A stretch of DNA of 64,000 nt, taken from contig NZ_RQET01000012.1 of the NCBI RefSeq assembly GCF_004769195.1, positions 1 to 64,000 of the forward strand, read 5' to 3'. The notes under the pieces were generated by a model. That model searched no databases. It was given only the letters and a program-made list of their open reading frames with translations, and had not been told where the DNA came from. Below, one piece after another: positions 29,075-38,381 of the stretch (position 1 is its first letter; every line of letters begins with the position of its first letter). Origin of the DNA: Leptospira fletcheri (GTDB lineage: Bacteria; Spirochaetota; Leptospiria; Leptospirales; Leptospiraceae). The translations under genes were made by a program, and so were the position numbers.

Positions 29075-31042
29075 TTACGCTTTCTCCTTTCCGACGTCCT
29101 TTTTACGGATCTCCCTATATAAGAATCTGGAAGGATGCAACGCCGAGTACAAGCTATTTTCTATAGGTAGAGGCTCGCCTAAAACGATCGAGGCCAAGGT
29201 TTCCCCTCCGATTAAGGAGGAAAGTACTCCCCTCGACCCGAGACCTCCGAATACGAATAACCCTCGTAACGGTTCGACAGGAAGAACCGTTTTATTTTTG
29301 TTTTTCGGCAGAGCCGAACCGGTATACGATCTTCTGAATTCCTTCGGTTCCAGAATTTCGCCTAGCACGGGAAATCTATCCTTGGTCTGGGAGCGGAAAC
29401 CGACGAATTGGCGTTTGATTTCGTATTTTCCCGCTTTCCAGCCGCCTTCCGTAAAAAGTTTTTCCGCATAATCCAAGAGTTTGTCCCTGTCCTTTTCTCT
29501 CGGTTCCGGATCCGCATCGAATTCGTCGAAAGTGGATCCCAAGACCCGGACTCCTTTTTTGGAAGGCGTAAGATAATGTTCTCCTATCAAAATAGGATCC
29601 GAGCCGTCCGGCATTCCGGAGGATAATTCCAGGAGCTGTCCGCGGACTTTGGACAAAAGAAAAAGAGATTCTCCCAAAAGATTTTCTAACAAGGGTTGTA
29701 TACCTGAGGAATTCGCCAAAATCACGCAATCAACATCCTCGGTTTCTCCGTCTTCGCGGAAAACCCTCCAAGAATTTCCCGAACGTTCCAGGCGAGAAAC
29801 CTTGGCATTTACCCGAAACACATTCGGATGTTCTAATAGACTGGAGACAAATTCGGGAGTTTCCGTCCAAAAACCCTTAGGATAAAAAACTCCTCTCGTT
29901 TCTTTTCTAAGATCCGGAGTTTTTGCATTCGTATTTTCCTCCGGCTCGACGATTTCTTTCGAGAGATTATGGGACCGGATTCCTTCTATCATCCTGTCCC
30001 AGCTCATTTCCATTCCCGGAAATTGCAGGGTTCCCACAATCTCATAGGCTTTCTCGGGTAATAAATCCGGATATCTTCGAAGAGAATGGGAAAATCCGCG
30101 GAGAGTCCAGAGGCTCGCCGGACTGGGAAACTTGGTCAAATGAGGATGGGAGATCGCTTTCGGAATGGAGGACGCGCGGGAAGGAGGGGCATCGTCCCAT
30201 ACGGAAACTTGTATGCCTCGTAAAGCAAAAGCTCGGGCGATTCCCGCTCCGGCAAGTCCGGCTCCGACGATAATCACTTTTTCCGGAGGCTTTCCTCCCG
30301 GATAATTCCGATGAAACGGAAATCCTTCGGGCTCTTTCGGTTCCTTCGAAAAAGTACCCGCCAACATTTCCCTTTTTTTACCATAGCCAGGTATTTTACG
30401 AATTTCGAATCCTGCGGATTCCATCGAGTCCTTGACCGTTCTCGCTACGGTAAAAGTGGCAAAGGTGGAATCCTGAAGCGCCATGGTCGAAAAGTGTTTC
30501 GAAATCTCCGGACCCCAGAGTTCCGGATTTTTGGAAGGAGCAAAACCGTCCAGGAAGAATGCGTCGAACTTACCCGAACTTTCGGGAAGGCATTCTCTGG
30601 CGTCTCCGATCCAGAGATCGAGAGCCACACCCTCCGTTTCGAAAAGAAAATGATTGCAACCTGGAACCAGTGCCGAGTATTGCTTCAGGAAAATTTCGAG
30701 ATAAGACGTTAGCTCGGGAAAATTCGAGATAGCGGTGTCGATCTCTTCGGAGGTCAAAGGAAAGAGTTCGTAGCTTACGAACCGAAGTAAGGAGTAAGGA
30801 TTTTTTCTTTTCGTTTCCTTCCAGAGCTGCCAGGTTGCAAGAAAGTTCAGACCGGTTCCGAAGCCTATTTCCAAAATACAGAAACTTTTTTTCTCCGAAA
30901 AAGGACCTTCCGTCCATCGCTCATAAAGCCTGTTCCCGGATAAGAAAACGTGCTTGGTTTCCTCCAAACCGTTTTGGGGAGAAAAATAGATATCGTCAAA
31001 CTCGGTCGAGACCGGTGTTCCGTTATCTTTCCATTCGATCAC
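29075..31042 (-). CDS. mnmC: Bifunctional tRNA 5-methylaminomethyl-2-thiouridine biosynthesis protein
   Basis: 655 residues, matching the two-domain MnmC. The N-terminal methyltransferase domain (about 1-235) begins [20 protein letters not shown], with the SAM site [17 protein letters not shown] and [17 protein letters not shown]. The FAD-dependent oxidoreductase domain starts at about residue 253 with [21 protein letters not shown]. Together they convert cmnm5s2U to mnm5s2U at the wobble base of tRNA. The C-terminus has the [16 protein letters not shown] and FGGLGSRGV motifs. The gene is divergent from dusA, another tRNA-modification gene, across a gap of about 145 bases that should hold both promoters. 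Confidence 0.95.
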   Translation of the reverse strand: MIEWKDNGTPVSTEFDDIYFSPQNGLEETKHVFLSGNRLYERWTEGPFSEKKSFCILEIGFGTGLNFLATWQLWKETKRKNPYSLLRFVSYELFPLTSEEIDTAISNFPELTSYLEIFLKQYSALVPGCNHFLFETEGVALDLWIGDARECLPESSGKFDAFFLDGFAPSKNPELWGPEISKHFSTMALQDSTFATFTVARTVKDSMESAGFEIRKIPGYGKKREMLAGTFSKEPKEPEGFPFHRNYPGGKPPEKVIIVGAGLAGAGIARAFALRGIQVSVWDDAPPSRASSIPKAISHPHLTKFPSPASLWTLRGFSHSLRRYPDLLPEKAYEIVGTLQFPGMEMSWDRMIEGIRSHNLSKEIVEPEENTNAKTPDLRKETRGVFYPKGFWTETPEFVSSLLEHPNVFRVNAKVSRLERSGNSWRVFREDGETEDVDCVILANSSGIQPLLENLLGESLFLLSKVRGQLLELSSGMPDGSDPILIGEHYLTPSKKGVRVLGSTFDEFDADPEPREKDRDKLLDYAEKLFTEGGWKAGKYEIKRQFVGFRSQTKDRFPVLGEILEPKEFRRSYTGSALPKNKNKTVLPVEPLRGLFVFGGLGSRGVLSSLIGGETLASIVLGEPLPIENSLYSALHPSRFLYREIRKKDVGKEKA

Positions 31043-31188
31043 GCCGGTTTTTCCCCTCTGACACCGGCGACTTTTGTCGCCTTATGGACAAAGATCTTCC
31101 GGCTTCCGTTCAAACCAAGCCGATTTCTAGGGGCTTGACTTTCAGATCGAATTCGGAAAATCGTATTTTAGAAGGAGGTCCTGATTCG

Positions 31189-32217
31189 ATGAGCAAACAA
31201 CCGAAACCGTATGCAATTTCCGTAGCTCCGATGATGGACTGGACGGATCGTCATTTTAGATATTTCCTGCGGTTGATTACGAAGAGGACTCTTCTCTACA
31301 CCGAAATGGTTACGACCGGCGCCATCTTAAGAGGAGACAAGCATCGTCATCTTTCCTTCCATCCGACCGAAACCCCGGTCGTTCTACAACTAGGAGGGGA
31401 TCATCCGGAGCACTTGGCCGAATGCGCGCGGATCGGGGGAGAATACGGTTACTCCGAAATCAATCTGAATGTAGGATGTCCTAGCGATAAGGTCCAGGAA
31501 GGAAATTTCGGAGCCTGCCTGATGGGGACTCCGGAAAGAGTCGCGGAATGTGTAGCCGCGATGGATTCTGCGACTCGAATTCCGATCACTGTCAAATGCA
31601 GGATCGGTATTCCGGGGAAAGATCGTTTAGAGGATTTGTCTGATTTCGTCCGTACCGTTTCCGAAGCGGGGGCGAAGAGAATTACCGTTCATGCGAGAAT
31701 CGCCATATTGGAAGGATTGAGTCCGGCGCAGAATCGAACCGTTCCCCCTTTGCGATACGAGGACGTGTACGAAATAAAAAGATCTTATCCTGATTTGTTA
31801 ATCGAACTAAACGGAGGAATCAAGACCTTGGATTCTGCCTCGGACCATTTGTCCGGAATCGACGGGGTCATGATCGGTAGAGCGGCGTACGAAAACCCCT
31901 TCCTATTCGCGAATGCGGATCGGATCTTTTTCGGAGAAACGGATTCCCCTAAAACGAGGAGAGAGGTATTCGACGCTATGACCGAGTACGTTGCTAAACG
32001 AACGGAAGAAGGAGAAAAGCCGAGTCGTATTCTGAGGCATCTTCTCGGCGCTTTTCACGAAGTGCGGGGCGCCAGGCTTTACCGGCGCTTACTTACGGAA
32101 AAGATGCATCGTAATCCGGAGCCTCGACTCTTACAAGAGGCTCTCGGTTTTATTCCTTCCGAATACTTGGACCAAAGATTTGAAAAGGAAATCCCCCAGG
32201 TTGGATCGGTTTTCTAG
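31189..32217 (+). CDS. dusA: tRNA-dihydrouridine synthase A
   Basis: 342 residues from the ATG at 31189, preceded by GGAGG at ten bases. Flavoenzyme that reduces uridine in the D loop of tRNA. Diagnostic segments are [19 protein letters not shown] (FMN site), [58 protein letters not shown] with the catalytic Cys, and the C-terminal [24 protein letters not shown]. The length equals the family's usual size. The frame is open upstream to 30835, but that part overlaps mnmC and is not family-like. Confidence 0.95.
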   Translation: MSKQPKPYAISVAPMMDWTDRHFRYFLRLITKRTLLYTEMVTTGAILRGDKHRHLSFHPTETPVVLQLGGDHPEHLAECARIGGEYGYSEINLNVGCPSDKVQEGNFGACLMGTPERVAECVAAMDSATRIPITVKCRIGIPGKDRLEDLSDFVRTVSEAGAKRITVHARIAILEGLSPAQNRTVPPLRYEDVYEIKRSYPDLLIELNGGIKTLDSASDHLSGIDGVMIGRAAYENPFLFANADRIFFGETDSPKTRREVFDAMTEYVAKRTEEGEKPSRILRHLLGAFHEVRGARLYRRLLTEKMHRNPEPRLLQEALGFIPSEYLDQRFEKEIPQVGSVF

Positions 32218-32286
32218 AACCGGATCTAGAGAGGAAAAAGCCTTGCAATCGGTCGTATATTGATTAGCCTTCGCAGCCGAATTGCC

Positions 32287-34188
32287 ATGTTAAAAGTGAT
32301 CGGGGTCTATCTCCTTTTCGTCTTCTCCCTTTACGCGGAGGCTTCCGTTGCAAAACGCACGCTCTCCGAAGGGTGGACTTTCGAGTCGGCGGAGACGGGT
32401 GCCGTTCTTCCGGTTCGAGTCGGAGAGAACCTAGTATCCCAAGGATACGCAACTCCGATCCAAGGGACATATAAGATAGAAATCGAATACCCCGAAGTCG
32501 TTCCAGGCTATACGCAAGGAGTATACTTAGACCGAATCCAATCCGTAGACCAAGTATACTGGAACGGAGTATGGATCGGAGAGACCGGGAGCCTGGATCC
32601 GTACCGACCGGACTGGTTTCGCCCTCGGTTGTACCCGATTCCGACGGACCTGATCCGAGCGGGCAAAAACAGTTTGGAAGTCCGAATCGCTTGCCGGGAG
32701 ACTAGACTGCTTTGCGGAATGTTTCGCAGCGTTCCTAAGATCGGAGATTACGATTCCATCAAGGAAGATCTGATCTATGAGGATCTGTTTCAGGTCGTAA
32801 TCGCAGTTCTATTTTTAGGCATCTTCGTCCAGCAAGCGATCGCTTACCTGCTGAATCGATATTCGGACGCTAGCTTGTTCCTAGCTCTATCCGCGATCAT
32901 CTTCGTAGGGTGGCGGGGGGCCTTGCTGAACAAGGTCCATTACATGGGATTTTCCTTCGAATTGGTGGAAAGGGTATTTTATGTCTGCCAAACCCTCTTT
33001 CCCTCGTTTCTTTTCCTATTCGTATATTCCATGTTCGAGAGAAAACTCGGAATCCCCGCCAAACTGATATTAGGCGGCGATTTTCTGTTAAGCGTGTTGC
33101 AAATGTTAGGATTCGATCCGGATACTCGGATTTTGCTGGTTTACGGATGGGAGGCTCTTCTCGGGCTTAAGATTCCGGTCCTGATCGGAGTTCTCGCGTC
33201 CCAGTTCCGAAAAAGCGCCGAGGCCACCTTGGTTCTGTTAGGTGCATTGTTCGCTGCCGTTCTAGGCCTGACGGACATAGCGATCGATCTATTGACCGGA
33301 AAGAACGAATTCTTTTCCCAATACGGTCTTTTGGTCTTTTTGTTCTCCGGAATTATGGGGATTTCGGTTCAAAACGCGAGAGCAAGATCCGATCTAAAAA
33401 GACTCAACGATTCTCTGGAAACTCTCGTTCAAAGCAGAACCCAGGAACTCGAAAGGCAGTATAAGATTCTGAACGAGGAATTTCTGGTTGCGGGAGGTTT
33501 ACAGTCCAGATTGATTCCCGGATTGGACGGTCAGATCGGAGGACTGAGCGTGAATTCGGTCTATGTTCCTATGGAAAAGATCGGAGGGGACTATTTCGAC
33601 TTCCATGATTACGGGGACGGTCAGGTGCAATTTTTGTTATGCGACGTGGCGGGACACGGGATTTCGGCCGCCCTGATCGCGTCCATGTTGAAGATCAGTT
33701 TTTTAGAATTGGCACCGAAACACCCGGAGCCTGCGGAACTTCTGGCTTCTCTGAATTCCCGCATGGTGCCGGTCGTCGAAAAGAATTTCATCACGGCGGT
33801 AGCGGCTCTTTTCGATACGAAGACCGGACAAATCAGCTATTCCTTGGCGGGACATCCCGCTCCGATATTGATGCGCGATCCTCTTTCCGTTCCGGTCTTT
33901 TTAGAGGGAAGAGGACCGATCTTGGGATGGAGGAAGGAAATTCGCTTAGGAACCTGGAGACAGGAATTGCGGAAAGGGGACAGATTCTTCTTTTACACGG
34001 ATGGCATCACCGAAGCATTGAACTCCGGGCGGGAAATGTTCGGAGAGGGCAGACTTCTGGATCTTCTTCGGGACTCTTTCGATCGTAGCCCACGGAATCT
34101 GAATGAAATGATCTTATCCTCTCTCCGCGAGTTTGCCGGGATTCGGTTGCCTGACGACGTGACCTATTTTGCGGTAGACGTTATTTAG
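32287..34188 (+). CDS. 7TMR-DISM receptor with SpoIIE-type PP2C phosphatase
   Basis: About 633 residues from the ATG at 32287. A signal peptide is followed by an extracellular jelly-roll-like domain (about 20-150; QVYWNGVWIGETGSLD, RAGKNSLEVRI) similar to 7TMR-DISM sensor regions. Seven hydrophobic spans (about 170-370) lead to a coiled coil (LKRLNDSLETLVQSRTQELERQY) and a SpoIIE/PP2C phosphatase domain with EKIGGDYFDF, FLLCDVAGHGISAALIASM, AGHPAPILM and FFYTDGITEALN. The metal-binding aspartates are present, so it should be active. Such proteins usually control anti-sigma-factor antagonists. The ligand is unknown. Confidence 0.88.
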   Translation: MLKVIGVYLLFVFSLYAEASVAKRTLSEGWTFESAETGAVLPVRVGENLVSQGYATPIQGTYKIEIEYPEVVPGYTQGVYLDRIQSVDQVYWNGVWIGETGSLDPYRPDWFRPRLYPIPTDLIRAGKNSLEVRIACRETRLLCGMFRSVPKIGDYDSIKEDLIYEDLFQVVIAVLFLGIFVQQAIAYLLNRYSDASLFLALSAIIFVGWRGALLNKVHYMGFSFELVERVFYVCQTLFPSFLFLFVYSMFERKLGIPAKLILGGDFLLSVLQMLGFDPDTRILLVYGWEALLGLKIPVLIGVLASQFRKSAEATLVLLGALFAAVLGLTDIAIDLLTGKNEFFSQYGLLVFLFSGIMGISVQNARARSDLKRLNDSLETLVQSRTQELERQYKILNEEFLVAGGLQSRLIPGLDGQIGGLSVNSVYVPMEKIGGDYFDFHDYGDGQVQFLLCDVAGHGISAALIASMLKISFLELAPKHPEPAELLASLNSRMVPVVEKNFITAVAALFDTKTGQISYSLAGHPAPILMRDPLSVPVFLEGRGPILGWRKEIRLGTWRQELRKGDRFFFYTDGITEALNSGREMFGEGRLLDLLRDSFDRSPRNLNEMILSSLREFAGIRLPDDVTYFAVDVI

Positions 34189-34221
34189 ATTCCGTGCCAT
34201 AAAAACGGGACGGTATCTATT

Positions 34222-35178
34222 ATGCTCGAAACGGTTCAGGCGATCGATTGCGGATATATCGAAGAGGGTTTGGCCTGCGCGTATTTGGTTCGCGAAGGGG
34301 ACCGAGCCGCCTTTGTGGAGAACAATACGACGCACGCAGTGCCCAAACTTTTGGAGGCCTTGGATCGGCAAGGTCTGAAAAGAGAAGCTGTGGACTATAT
34401 CATCATCACTCACGTTCACCTGGACCACGCGGGAGGAACGGGAGAATTGCTGAAGCATTGTCCGAACGCGAAGGTGCTAGCCCATCCGAAGGCGGCCCCT
34501 CATCTCATCCAGCCGGATCGGTTGATCAAAAGTTCCATCCAAGTATACGGGGAAGAGGCCTTTTATAAGTTGTACGGTAAAATCGTTCCCGTACCGGAAA
34601 CATCGGTCAGAACCATGAGCGACGGAGAGGAATTGTCCTGGGGAAGTCGCACTTTAAAATTCATCCATACAAGAGGGCATGCAAATCATCATTTTTGCAT
34701 ATACGATTCTTTGACGGAAGGGATTTTCACCGGAGATACCTTCGGGATAGGTTACGGAATTTTCCGGAACGGAAAGGAGCCTCTGTTATATCCGTCCACG
34801 ACCCCTACGGATTTCGATCCGGAGGAGGCAATATCTTCCATAGACAAGATTCTGAATACGAAAGCAAAGAAAGCGTATCTAACGCATTTCGGAGTTTGGC
34901 CGGACATGCGGGGAGGCGCCGAACAAATGAAGGAAGGCTTGGCGGTTATGAATCATATTCTAATTTCTGCCGGAAAAACGGATCTAGAAGGTGAGTCTTT
35001 AATCGGATTTTGTGAAACTAGAGTACTTTCCTTTTTGGAAGACCGAGTGCGCCAATGCGGAATTTCTTACGGAGACAAGGAACGGATGTTTCTTTCCTTT
35101 GACGCAAAAATCAACGCCCAAGGAATCGCGTTCAAAGTAGAAAGAGCCCGAAAAAAAGCGGAATTACCTCCTAGATAG
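34222..35178 (+). CDS. Metallo-beta-lactamase-fold hydrolase
   Basis: 318 residues without a signal peptide. The dinuclear metal site is complete: THVHLDHAGG (about 68-77), TRGHANHHF with a further His, FTGDTFGIGYG and a late His in YLTHFGVWPDMRGG. The subfamily resembles glyoxalase II-like or quorum-lactonase-like soluble MBL proteins; the specific substrate is not readable. It follows the phosphatase receptor by 33 bases and precedes another receptor gene, so the three may form an operon. Confidence 0.82.
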   Translation: MLETVQAIDCGYIEEGLACAYLVREGDRAAFVENNTTHAVPKLLEALDRQGLKREAVDYIIITHVHLDHAGGTGELLKHCPNAKVLAHPKAAPHLIQPDRLIKSSIQVYGEEAFYKLYGKIVPVPETSVRTMSDGEELSWGSRTLKFIHTRGHANHHFCIYDSLTEGIFTGDTFGIGYGIFRNGKEPLLYPSTTPTDFDPEEAISSIDKILNTKAKKAYLTHFGVWPDMRGGAEQMKEGLAVMNHILISAGKTDLEGESLIGFCETRVLSFLEDRVRQCGISYGDKERMFLSFDAKINAQGIAFKVERARKKAELPPR

Positions 35179-35304
35179 AGATCTATTTCTGCGATCCGGT
35201 ACAAATTCCGAAAATCATGTTTTTTCCGTTTTCAAGATTCCCGTTGGATTTTAAAAAAGGAAATTTTAATTTGCCTTCTCCGATTTTCGGCATGGACTAG
35301 GTCC

Positions 35305-37191
35305 GTGAGTTCATTTTCTTTTTGGCGGAAAAACGAACCTTTGCGAAAAATCTTTCCCTTACTGTTGCTCTTCATTTGCTGTTTGTCTTGTGCGGACTCC
35401 AGAAGCGACAGTTCGAAAGTAAAGGCTCAAAAAGGAGAAATGGACCTAAGTCATGCCAACCTTTGGGGGAACGTGATTCCTCTGAACGGAGAGTGGGAAT
35501 TCAAATGGGGGGAATTGTATTCCCCGGAAACGGGATGGACGACCTCCTCCGAATACGTTCCGGTACCCGGCGTTTGGCGGGATTATCCGAAGCACTATCC
35601 TTTGCTCGGCCATGCTTCCTACAGACTTCATCTAAAACTGAACGGAGACCAGCGCAGCCTCGTGCTGAAGATTCCCCGGCTCCAGGGAGTGTACTCCGTT
35701 TATCTGGGAAACAGGAAGATTTTCGCGAACGGAATCAACGGAACGGATCCCGCCAGCACGGTTTTTATCGCACAACCCGTGATCCGGAACATTCCTATTC
35801 TGGAGCGGGAAGTGGATTTGATCGTAAACATTTCCAATTACAGGGGAAATTACCGGAAAGGAGGGATACGCAACGAATTTCTAGTCGGAGGAGCCAACAC
35901 TCTGTTTCGATCGTCGCTCCACGAAGGATTTCGCGAGACGATTCTGGTATGCGTCATTTTTGCGATCGCGCTCTATCATTTCGTATTTTTTGCCTCTTAT
36001 AAAAAGGATCTCGTTCCGGCGTATTTTTCCGCGCTCTGCTTTTTAGTTTCCTTTTATTCTTTTATAACTTCGAATATTCAATATTCCTTAATTTCGGAAC
36101 TTTCTCCGGACCTTCGCGTTCGGATGGAATTTTTTTGTGTGGTTTCTTTCTTCCCCATCTTATACTTCACGCTAAGGGAGACCTTCCCGAAGCAATTCGG
36201 GCAGAAGTGGATGCTATTCTCCATCGCGACGTCCGGGATTTTTATCGCTTGCATACCGGTTTTAAGCGAAGTGGACGTGATCGTACTCTATTCGTACTTC
36301 ATATATTTCCCGCCGATTTACAGCGCAATCCTGTTCTTCGGGATTGTAAACGCTTGGAGGGCTGGGGAAAAGCGAGCCAAGAAAGTCTTTCTTTCTTCCC
36401 TGATTCTCGCCGCCGCAATGATTAACGATGTATCTTACGGTCTGTTTGAAGTTTACGTTCTTTTTCCCTATAGCTTTCCGATCGCGTTAGTGGCCTTTAT
36501 CGTTTTCAATTCCTATCTCATCTCTGCTCGATTTACGGAGGACTTGGAAGGTTCCAAGGATTTTGCGGACCTCCAGGTAAAATATAACGAACAGCTAAAG
36601 CATTCCGTGGACGAAAAGGCCGAAGCTGTCCTGGAAATTAATCGAAGTATGGATTCGGATTGGAATTCCCTTCTTTCCGAGTTGGAGAGCCGGGAAAAAA
36701 ACGATCGCTCCTTTAGCCGTTTGAAAAGCGAAATGAGCGAGGCCAGGACCAGCGTGCGGGACATCGTGTTCTTGATGAATTATCAGGGAAGTAAGGCTGA
36801 TTTGATAGAACAGGAATTCCGGAACTTTTCCCGAAACCGTTCGGAGTTTCCTTCCGTCGATTCGGAGATCCGAGATGTGTCCGAGGAGATGCGCATAGAC
36901 CAATGCCTCCACGTTCATCGAATCTTTTCTGTGGTGGTCCGAGAGATCCTGAGAAAGGAATCTGCCGATACCGTTCATCTATTCTGGGGAAAAGAAAAAA
37001 AATCGGCCCTGCTCAGGATTTCCCAGGGAGGATTCGAAGTCACGGGAGAAGATCCCTTCGGACAAGCTATTTCGGAGATACGCGCGAGAACCGAAAAATT
37101 ACAAGGACGTTATGTTCTCTTGAATGAAAAAGGAAGGTTGGAGTTCGAACTTCGGGTTCCTTTGGAAAAAATCGAATTTGCTCTCGATTAA
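35305..37191 (+). CDS. 7TMR-DISM receptor lipoprotein with degenerate histidine-kinase-like domain
   Basis: 628 residues from a GTG start. A lipobox (LLFICCLSC, Cys29) precedes an extracellular jelly-roll domain (about 45-200; LNGEWEFKWGELYSP, YRLHLKL, VYLGNRKIFANG) and seven membrane spans (about 212-410). A coiled coil then leads to a C-terminal fold laid out like a NarX-type HATPase (VVREILRKESADTVHLFW, ALLRISQGGFEV, RARTEKLQGRYVLLNEKGRLEFELRVPL). The phosphoacceptor His motif, the N-box Asn and the DxGxG box are all missing, so autophosphorylation is unlikely. It may sense a ligand and act by protein contact. Confidence 0.72.
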   Translation: MSSFSFWRKNEPLRKIFPLLLLFICCLSCADSRSDSSKVKAQKGEMDLSHANLWGNVIPLNGEWEFKWGELYSPETGWTTSSEYVPVPGVWRDYPKHYPLLGHASYRLHLKLNGDQRSLVLKIPRLQGVYSVYLGNRKIFANGINGTDPASTVFIAQPVIRNIPILEREVDLIVNISNYRGNYRKGGIRNEFLVGGANTLFRSSLHEGFRETILVCVIFAIALYHFVFFASYKKDLVPAYFSALCFLVSFYSFITSNIQYSLISELSPDLRVRMEFFCVVSFFPILYFTLRETFPKQFGQKWMLFSIATSGIFIACIPVLSEVDVIVLYSYFIYFPPIYSAILFFGIVNAWRAGEKRAKKVFLSSLILAAAMINDVSYGLFEVYVLFPYSFPIALVAFIVFNSYLISARFTEDLEGSKDFADLQVKYNEQLKHSVDEKAEAVLEINRSMDSDWNSLLSELESREKNDRSFSRLKSEMSEARTSVRDIVFLMNYQGSKADLIEQEFRNFSRNRSEFPSVDSEIRDVSEEMRIDQCLHVHRIFSVVVREILRKESADTVHLFWGKEKKSALLRISQGGFEVTGEDPFGQAISEIRARTEKLQGRYVLLNEKGRLEFELRVPLEKIEFALD

Positions 37192-37297
37192 GACTCGCTT
37201 TTCCTTTTTCGGCTCTGTCTATAGGAACTTCCTGATTTTGGACCCGGATTTTTCGATGTGAAAAAGACTTGCCGGAAAGCGAATGCTGTAGAGAGTC

Positions 37298-37319
37298 TAT
37301 AATATTAGAATTATTCTAA
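37298..37319 (+). promoter_or_regulatory. PerR-type box overlapping the ccp promoter
   Basis: A consensus -10 element TATAAT (37298-37303) is followed at once by TTAGAAT-T-ATTCTAA (37305-37319), a perfect 7-1-7 dyad differing from the canonical PerR box TTATAATnATTATAA at two symmetrical positions. It lies where transcription should begin, 15 bases before the ATG, so a bound repressor would block initiation. A -35 element is not clear. Confidence 0.75.
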
Positions 37320-37334
37320 ACTTGGGATAATAAG

Positions 37335-38321
37335 ATGGAACGAAATAAATTGATCGCGATGGTCGCGTTTTTCCTAGCTGCCATCGTTTCTTGTGGACCG
37401 TCGGAAAAGACAAAATTGTTGGTCGAAGATGCAAAACGGAATTTTGGTACAATTCCTGCCAAAATGCCTGGGTCTTCTCATGATACTCCGGAATTGATTG
37501 CCTTAGGAGAGAAACTGTACTTTGAAAAAAGACTTTCCGGGAACGATTCCCAGGCCTGTAGCTCTTGTCACAATGTCACCGGGAAAGCGGCCGGGGTGGA
37601 CAATCTGCCTACTTCCCCTGGCGCTCATGGTAAAAACGGGGATCGAAATTCTCCTACGTCTTTGAATGCAGGATTCCATGTGGCTCAATTCTGGGACGGA
37701 AGGGCGACCGACCTCAAGGCGCAAGCAAAAGGGCCGATTTTAAATCCCGTAGAAATGGCTATGCCTTCGGAAGCTGCTGTGGAAAAGAAACTCTCCGAGA
37801 TTCCGGAATACGTGGAATTGTTCGCAAAGGCCTTTCCGAAAGAGGAAAAGAAAATCACCTATGACAACCTAGCCGCTGCCATTGCCGCCTTCGAAAGAAC
37901 TCTGATTACGAAAGACCGTTTTGACGAATTCCAGAATGGAAACTACCGGGCTCTCAATTCCGACGAGCAAAAGGGGTTGGAAACCTTCATCGCCACGGGT
38001 TGCATCCAATGCCATAACGGTCCGCTTTTGGGAGGAAATTCCTTCCGTAAACTGGGACAGGTCCATCCGTATGAAAACACTACGGACAAGGGCCGGCTTT
38101 CGGTTACAAAAAACCAATCCGATCTGTATGTATTCAAAGTGCCTTCCCTAAGAAACGTTGCCTTGACTGCCCCCTATTTTCATGACGGAAAAGTGGCGAC
38201 TTTGCAGGATGCAGTTAAGAAAATGGCACACATTCAGTTAGGAAAAGAGCTTTCTGCACAGGAAATCGACTCGATCGTATATTTCCTGAAAGCTTTGTCC
38301 GATAAAAATCGGTCTAACTAG
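37335..38321 (+). CDS. ccp: Di-haem cytochrome c peroxidase lipoprotein
   Basis: 328 residues with lipobox AAIVSCG (Cys20), so it is anchored in the periplasm. Two c-type haem motifs are visible: CSSCH (about 75) and CIQCH (about 220). GAHGKNGDRNSPTSLNAGFHVAQFWDGRATDLKAQAKGPILNPVEM and FKVPSLRNVALTAPYFHDG are signatures of bacterial CCP/MauG proteins, which reduce hydrogen peroxide with electrons from small cytochromes. The upstream PerR-type box predicts derepression by peroxide; in L. interrogans a ccp gene is known to belong to the PerR-controlled set. A strong terminator follows. Confidence 0.93.
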   Translation: MERNKLIAMVAFFLAAIVSCGPSEKTKLLVEDAKRNFGTIPAKMPGSSHDTPELIALGEKLYFEKRLSGNDSQACSSCHNVTGKAAGVDNLPTSPGAHGKNGDRNSPTSLNAGFHVAQFWDGRATDLKAQAKGPILNPVEMAMPSEAAVEKKLSEIPEYVELFAKAFPKEEKKITYDNLAAAIAAFERTLITKDRFDEFQNGNYRALNSDEQKGLETFIATGCIQCHNGPLLGGNSFRKLGQVHPYENTTDKGRLSVTKNQSDLYVFKVPSLRNVALTAPYFHDGKVATLQDAVKKMAHIQLGKELSAQEIDSIVYFLKALSDKNRSN

Positions 38322-38351
38322 ACGGACTTACAGAATTGAAACCTATTCAAG

Positions 38352-38381
38352 CCGGCCCTGGAGACAGGACCGGTTTTTTTT
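38352..38381 (+). terminator. Rho-independent terminator after ccp
   Basis: CCGGCCCTG-gaga-CAGGACCGG forms a nine-position stem with one mismatch and is followed by eight T residues. The run ends on the stop codon of the convergent citrate-synthase-like gene. Confidence 0.88.

Noticed and set aside
30835..31188. N-terminal extension of dusA
   Set aside because: The extension overlaps mnmC on the other strand and is not family-like; the ATG at 31189 has a GGAGG and gives the normal DusA length.
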